23,630 bases of DNA from Proteromonas lacertae (Eukaryota > Sar > Bigyra > Opalinata > Proteromonadidae): contig NGBS01001222.1 of assembly GCA_002245135.1 (NCBI GenBank), positions 1 to 23,630 on the forward strand. The letters run 5' to 3'. The position numbers were made by a program, and so were the translations under genes. The first letter of the stretch is position 1; each line of letters starts with the position of its first letter. The notes below the pieces were generated by a model. The model did no database searches. It was not told the origin of the DNA and worked only from the letters and a program-made list of their open reading frames with translations. Shown one piece after another: positions 18,311 to 23,630 of this stretch.

Positions 18311-19299
18311 ATGCTAGCCAATCAAATTGTATTTAGAGTTTTTGAGAGTGCTAAAAATCAAAATTTACTTCAAATGAGTGATATTAAAAGCATTTTAACT
18401 AAACCAAAGAAGGTATTATAATATATTTTATCTACATTAGGAGGAAACAACTCCAACCAAAGGAGATATCGAAAATTACATTAATGAAAAACGTATCTTC
18501 AAAATGACTGGGTGTGTATTCGATGATAGTTGGGCTAGAGGTTTATATACTACATTTTCTGACTTTAAACATTCTTTGTATGGAATTAACCTTGATAATA
18601 TTTCAACAAACCCAGAGGAGATTATAAATCTGATTAACAACTTAGGTTGTCTTGAAAACTTAAGAAATTTATTGATAAAACATGCTGATATCAGAGATGA
18701 GGGATTAAAAGCATTATCTCAACAAGAAGATATATTACCTAGATTGGGAATGATATCATTTTGGGGTTCTAACTTTACTGATGAAGGATTTAGAGAATTC
18801 ACCAACTGCTTCTCTTCATTAACAAGATTGAAGTATTTGTACTTAACTCGTATATTTTTATAATAATAATAATAATAATAATATAGAGACTGCAATATCT
18901 GATAAAGGAGCAATAGCATTAGCTGAAAACATGAAATATTGTAAATACTTAAAGATATTGTATTTAAATGGTACAAAAACAAGAATAGATGGTGTAAAGG
19001 CAGTAATTGAGAATATCAATCCAATGAGATGTTTAGAGAAGGTATGTTTAATGTCTAACCGTATATCGGATGAAACACCTGATGAATTGAATGAATGTAT
19101 TAATCGAGTTAAAAGACCAGTAGATATCACTACTCATCATGTGCGTGATGAGTTTTTGTATAGAGAGTTTGAAAAATGTGGAGATATAAAAGATATGAAT
19201 AAATATTGTGAAAAAGAATATGATGATGAAGATGAAGAAGATATTAAGAAAGAGATTGAGAGTGAAATGGAGACTGATGATGATGATAATAATAAATAA
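18311..19299 (+). CDS. leucine-rich-repeat protein, paralogue B
   Basis: Exons are 18311-18412, 18441-18849 and 18887-19299, with introns of 28 and 37 nt, giving 307 residues. Start MLANQIVFRVFESAKN. Repeats: CLENLRNLLIKHADIRDEG, RLGMISFWGSNFTDEGF, RLKYLYLTQTAISDKGA, YLKILYLNGTKTRIDG and CLEKVCLMSNRISDETP, an RNI-like solenoid with no signal peptide or membrane segment, so probably intracellular. It ends in a very acidic tail (DDEDEEDIKKEIESE, then EMETDDDDNNK). The 37-nt intron contains a (TAA)n microsatellite. The paralogue lies upstream of the EGF gene in the same orientation, and both share intron positions. A scaffold or regulator role is possible, but nothing in the sequence fixes it. 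Confidence 0.85.
18859..18882. repeat. (TAA)n microsatellite in LRR B intron
   Basis: About seven TAA units sit just before the TATAG acceptor of the second intron of the LRR B gene. Confidence 0.8.
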
Positions 19300-19343
19300 A
19301 TGGTTATAACAAACAATAACAAAGAAAAGATATTTCTTAAATT
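19300..19343. other. 44-bp convergent gap between LRR B and membrane-protein gene
   Basis: The two stop codons are separated by 44 bp of AT-rich sequence. Transcripts very probably overlap in antisense. Confidence 0.8.
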
Positions 19344-20009
19344 CTATACTATTAAACTTCCATAAATCCCGTTGTTGTCTTTTGGTTGGTTATTTAACTT
19401 CTTCCATCTAATACAACAATATGCTAAACATCCAATAAATACTATTGAAAATATTACACTTCCTATAACAATCAGAATAATATATTCTGTTTTCAGTTTA
19501 TTATTGTTATTAGCACTTTTACCGCAAGTGTTCTTTATATAATTATTATTAATATTCTTTATAATAGAACATATCACTTCATTTGTTGTATTATCAAATA
19601 AAATAACTCCAAAATATGTAGTATTAACATCTGTTGTTAATCCAATCACTATATTTCCATCACAAATAATATTTCTAACATCAATTGAAGAAAAATAATT
19701 TTCATCTATTTCATTTTCGGAAAGCATTATTGATATTTGAATTTTATTTTCATTTATATCTTTGTTGCATGTCTTCCATTCATTATATGTAATACTGCCT
19801 TCATATCTTAGCATATATGAATTTTTATAGAATTTTACATCATCTAATTGCATATTGATGTTTTCTTTGAGCAAATCATATTTATTATTTTTGTAGTTAT
19901 CTAATATAATAAAAATCAATGAAAGAAGAATACTTTTAGTAATTTTAGCAGAAACTGAAGTAAAACACACAATGCTTAGATAAAATAATATTTCTATGGC
20001 ATTATTCAT
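19344..20009 (-). CDS. hypothetical single-pass type I membrane protein
   Basis: Minus-strand exons are 20009-19934 and 19900-19344, giving 210 residues. I chose the Met at 20009 because it begins a clean signal peptide (MNNAIEILFYLSIVCFTSVS, then A); an in-frame Met lies farther up at 20075, but it would add a basic 22-residue leader. Removing a 33-nt GT-TAG intron (19933-19901, no in-frame stop) deletes an odd second hydrophobic stretch and leaves AKITKNNYKNN. The ectodomain is about 130 residues, with N-glycosylation sequons (NTTY, DNTTNE) and four cysteines. Next come a transmembrane helix (IILIVIGSVIFSIVFIGCLA) and a short basic tail (CCIRWKKLNNQP). No family is recognised. It is tail-to-tail with LRR B, 44 bp apart. 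Confidence 0.75.
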   Translation of the reverse strand: MNNAIEILFYLSIVCFTSVSAKITKSILLSLIFIILDNYKNNKYDLLKENINMQLDDVKFYKNSYMLRYEGSITYNEWKTCNKDINENKIQISIMLSENEIDENYFSSIDVRNIICDGNIVIGLTTDVNTTYFGVILFDNTTNEVICSIIKNINNNYIKNTCGKSANNNNKLKTEYIILIVIGSVIFSIVFIGCLAYCCIRWKKLNNQPKDNNGIYGSLIV

Positions 20010-20166
20010 ATTTCCCAAAATTATAGAACTATTCCTCTTACTGAGAATAATTAAAAATCTTCGCTTTCTAAACACATTTTTGAATATTAGTTACATAGTG
20101 AACTTTCTCATCAACAAACAATAATTTCATAAATATTAAACAACTAATTAAAAATATACACTTAAA

Positions 20167-20607
20167 TCACTTTTTAGCAGCAGGAGCATGATAAAATGGT
20201 GAAATATGGAATAAATACACGTACTCATCTCCATATTGAGTAATTTTAGTTGTTGCAATTGGCTTTCTCCAAGGCTGTTCTCTTTCAAATACATCTCTTC
20301 CTTCTTCTGAAAACCATCTATTCATAATTCCATTAATAGAAATAAATATACCCAATTTCTTGTGATGAAGTCATTGGATATTCAAGATGAGCTGTTCCTT
20401 TCTTTCTGATAGTCTCAGGGTTAAATTCTGGTGGTTTTCTATCAACTTTGCCTTCAGCATGAATTATTTCTGTCCATATTTGATCTCTTTGTACCTGTTA
20501 CATAAAATATGGAAATGTTATACTGGATCAAATTTTGATGAAATCATATCGACTTTTCCTCCTATGGTTCCTCCTTTTCCATTAGCTGCAGCAGCATTAT
20601 CGGCCAT
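20167..20607 (-). CDS. CFAP144 (FAM183)-like flagellar microtubule inner protein
   Basis: Minus-strand exons are 20607-20524, 20494-20352 and 20317-20167, with introns of 29 and 34 nt, giving 125 residues. Start MADNAAAANGKGGTIGGKVD. The middle has QIWTEIIHAEGK and FNPETI, and the 34-nt splice creates YPMTSSQEIGW, which matches the QEIGW signature of FAM183/CFAP144 proteins. KITQYGDEYVYLF near the end corresponds to the family's T-I-T-x-Y element. CFAP144 is known as a protein lining the lumen of axonemal doublet microtubules, so this gene implies a motile flagellum. The match rests on short motifs recalled by eye, so family membership is probable rather than certain. Confidence 0.65.
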
Positions 20608-20726
20608 ATTCTCTCAAAAAAGATAAAATAAAAATATGAAAACGGTCAAAGTAGCTTGGCTTGTTTAAATAAAATAGATTCGTTTCGACAAACATGAAGG
20701 TTTGAATAATAACGTTTTTTCTTTAA
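20608..20726. promoter_or_regulatory. 119-bp shared promoter region of CFAP144-like and Kelch-MORN genes
   Basis: The two divergent start codons are only 119 bp apart, so both promoters must lie here or overlap the first exons. No specific motif could be identified. Confidence 0.45.
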
Positions 20727-23598
20727 ATGGTATTATTTCACACAATTAATGATTTTGATCCATGTTATGGTCATGCCACATGTACTATAGAGAATTTGTA
20801 TACAGCAATACATTTACTTTTTTTCATAGAGTGTTCTATATCGGAGGTTTTAATTCCAATGTATCAGACACTGATTTATTAACAGTTAAAGTGTTTGATG
20901 TTGAAACAAAAGAATTTACTAGATATACAGATAGTTCAGGTAAATTTCTAAATAGAATAGGTATAACAATCATAAAAATATATAATATACAAATAGGTGC
21001 ATGTGTATGGATATATAATAAAAATATTTATTCTTATGGAGGTGAATTGGCTGATCATTCTTTAACTTCACAATTACTTCGTTTCAATACAACTAATTTA
21101 CCACCAGCCTGGGAAGAAGTTGCAATAAATTCAGAAATGACATTAACATCACCTCCTCCAATAAGTTATGGAACATGTTGTTCAACCACAAATCTAACCT
21201 ATATATTTGGTGGAAAAGGTGAAGGTTCCGTTGTATATAATAAATTATGGAAATATGACTGTAAAGAAAACATATGGGAAGAAATCGAGCCAGCATTACC
21301 ATTCACTGCTCGTGTTTATCATACAATGAATTATATAGAATCAATCAATAGTTTATTAATAATAGGAGGAGTAACAAACAAAGGTGCTTCTAATGATGTT
21401 GTATTGTATAACATTGAGGAAGAAAGTGTAATAGAAGCTTCTAATATTAATGAATTATTTCCCTCTATATTATGTATGCATGTTACATCCTCTCTATATA
21501 AAAAGCCATTTGAAGAAGTTATTGAAGAAGAAGTAACAACAAATGCAAAAGGAGCTAAAAAATCAAAACCACAAAAGCCAAAACCAGCTGCAAAAAGTCC
21601 AAAAAAGAAACCAACTGGAAGTAATAAAGAAGCACCAGCTGACCCAGGTGCTGTAATAATAGAAAAATTGAAAGAATGTAATGAAAAGTATTATGTTTTT
21701 GGAGGCCAAAATATGATTGAATCTCCTCCATTTTATGAATTATCAATAAACGAAATGAAAATGTCTCCAATTGAATGTTATGAAACAACTCCTAATGGTT
21801 ATAGAATTGGCCATTCAATCAGTAATAATTATCAAAATCCTAATTTATATTATATTTATGGTGGTAGTGTAAATGGTGAAATAACTGGAAGTATGTATGA
21901 AGTAGATGTAGAAGGTCAACCAGAACCAGTACCTGAGCCAGAAGGAAAGTTTGGTGTAGATGATAATAGTATATGTGATTTCTACGAAGGTAATTGGAAG
22001 AATGGAAAACGAGAAGGTGATGGGAAATGCACATATATAAATGGAGATGTTTATACAGGACAATGGCATAATGATATGCGACATGGAAAAGGAAAATGTG
22101 TATATAATAATGGAGATATTTATGAAGGTGATTGGGTAAATGATAATAGAGAAGGAATGGGTATATGTACATATGGTGGAGAAGATAATGAAAAAGGTCC
22201 GTTTCATTGTAAAGATTCAAGATATGAAGGAGAATGGAGAAATAATATGCGTCATGGTCATGGAAAATGTATTTACGTTGATGGTACATTATACGATGGT
22301 TTATGGTTGAATGATCGAAGAAATGGTGAAGGTGAAATAACACATGGAAATGAAGGAATTGAAAAACACTATGTTGGTGAATGGAAAGATGATGTAAGAG
22401 AAGGAAAAGGAAAAGGAGAAAATAAAGAAGATGATGCCTATGAAGGAGAATGGCATAATAATATGAGACATGGAATAGGTACTTGTTTATATCATAATAA
22501 TGATTACTATGAAGGTGATTGGATCAGAAATGATCGTTCTGGTCATGGTGTTTGTCATTATCATAATAAAGATGTATATTCAGGTAAATGGAAGAAGAAT
22601 AAACGTTATGGACATGGTCAATGTAAATATGGAAATGGTGATAAATATGTTGGTAATTGGATGATGATATGAGATGGGGAAAAGGAAATTGTTTCTATAA
22701 GAATGGCGATGTATATGAAGGACAATGGAAGTATGATAAACGACATGGACAAGGCAAATTAACTACTAAAAATTATGTTTACTTTGGTGATTATAAATAT
22801 GATAAGAAATGTGGAAATGGTGAATGTAATTATTATAATGATGTTAAAGATCTATTAGAACATTATATTGGACAATGGGCAGAAGATGTACGAAATGGAA
22901 TAGGTAAAAGTGAATATCGTAATGGAGATATTTATGAAGGTAATTGGGGAAATGATATGAAGAATGGTCAAGGAGTAATGACTTATAACGATAAATCAGT
23001 TTATGAAGGTAATTGGTTAGATGATAATAGAAGTGGAGAAGGTCATCATTATGATATGCCAAATTACTTAGTTGAATATAAAGGATGGTATGAATTAAAT
23101 GTAAGAAGTGGTGATGGAGAAGGTTGGTATGAAGATAACAGTCACTATACAGGTCAATGGGCAAATGATATGAGAAATGGAATAGGAGATTGTGAATATT
23201 CAAATGGCGATTTCTATTCTGGAGATTGGAAAGATGATAAACGTGAAGGACATGGTACATTAACTTGTAGTTCTGGAGAAATATATGATGGTGAATGGTA
23301 TAATGATTTACAACATATTAAAGATGAAGATTGGAAAGGAATGCCTCCTGAAAATAAGACAATGCCATTACATGATACATTGAGACAAAGTAAAAAGATG
23401 GGAACTACTTTAAGAAGTGGTTTTAGTACAATTAATTATAGTGAAATGGGAGATGAAGGTGTAGTAGATATGTCATTGAATGGTGAATTTGATATTAATA
23501 ATGAAAATAATGAGAATGAGATGAATAATAATAATGTAGAAAGAGAAATAATAGATAATAATAATAATAATAATGATTTTAATATTATTTATATATAA
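20727..23598 (+). CDS. Kelch and MORN-repeat protein (one-base frame slip)
   Basis: Exons are 20727-20797, 20830-20960 and 20997-23598, with introns of 32 and 36 nt (the 36-nt one has no in-frame stop). It encodes about 934 residues. The start at 20727 makes the first Kelch strand continuous: YGHATCTIENL|VFYIGGFNSN. Kelch strands follow (IYSYGGEL, YIFGGKG, LLIIGGV, YYVFGGQ, YYIYGGS), interrupted by a Lys/Pro/Ala-rich linker (about 252-283). From about residue 396 there are roughly 19 MORN repeats of the form YEGxWxNDxRxGxGxCxYxNGD, and then an Asn-rich tail. At about 22658-22668 the frame slips by one base: the expected TGG GAT GAT GAT ATG has one G fewer, which splits a MORN unit. The rest is intact, so a homopolymer deletion error is the simplest reading. 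MORN proteins often scaffold membranes or axonemal parts; this location is inferred. Confidence 0.88.
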
Positions 23599-23630
23599 TT
23601 ATATTTGTAAATGTGTTGTGTGTTCTTTTA

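Noticed and set aside
21840-22343. Long His/Tyr-rich minus-strand ORFs opposite the MORN repeats (also 22844-23260)
   Set aside because: They are antisense shadows of the periodic MORN codons.
1-23630. Transposons, virus-like elements, CRISPR arrays, rRNA
   Set aside because: No transposase, reverse transcriptase, capsid-like frame, terminal repeats, spaced repeats or rRNA-like sequence was found by reading both strands.

Overview
The window is nuclear DNA from a unicellular eukaryote. It is strongly AT-rich and densely packed, with 16 protein genes on both strands. Almost every gene is cut by very small GT-AG introns, mostly 22-45 nt, with GTA donors and TAG acceptors. Stop codons are standard (TAA, TAG and TGA all end genes). 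The gene set points to a mitochondriate (organellar class-I release factor of RF2 type), flagellated (CFAP144-like microtubule inner protein) protist. The N-myristoylated ARA6/Rab5B-type Rab and the extracellular EGF-module style of the large secreted protein fit a SAR-type or other bikont protist, possibly a stramenopile. That placement is inference; I cannot name the genus.

Layout: (1) 1-6703 holds mainly housekeeping and trafficking genes: a partial hypothetical secreted protein (-), PRA1 (+), an ARA6-like Rab (-), bystin/ENP1 (+), AP-3 sigma (+), mitochondrial RF2 (+) and CTU1/NCS6 tRNA thiolase (-). (2) 7177-12381 holds a CRAL-TRIO/SEC14-like lipid carrier (+), an ankyrin-repeat protein (-) and a SAP + two-RRM RNA-binding protein (-) that carries the one long intron (422 nt). 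(3) 12640-19299 is lineage-specific: two paralogous leucine-rich-repeat genes flank a 1315-residue intronless secreted protein in which three ~350-residue repeats sit between EGF-like modules. (4) 19344-23598 holds a single-pass membrane protein (-), a CFAP144/FAM183-like gene (-) and, divergently, a Kelch + ~19 MORN repeat protein (+).

Gene models were rebuilt by hand from splice signals plus protein-family conservation. Three conserved genes (Rab, SEC14-like, Kelch-MORN) each have one place where the reading frame slips by one base; two of the slips sit at homopolymer runs and look like sequencing deletions. One PRA1 intron appears to be only 15 nt long.

Functional links are modest. PRA1, Rab, AP-3 sigma and the SEC14-like gene all concern endomembrane traffic within 8 kb, and the CFAP144/Kelch-MORN pair shares a 119-bp intergenic space and may be a co-expressed flagellar pair. 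No virus-like element, transposon, tRNA, rRNA or CRISPR array was seen.
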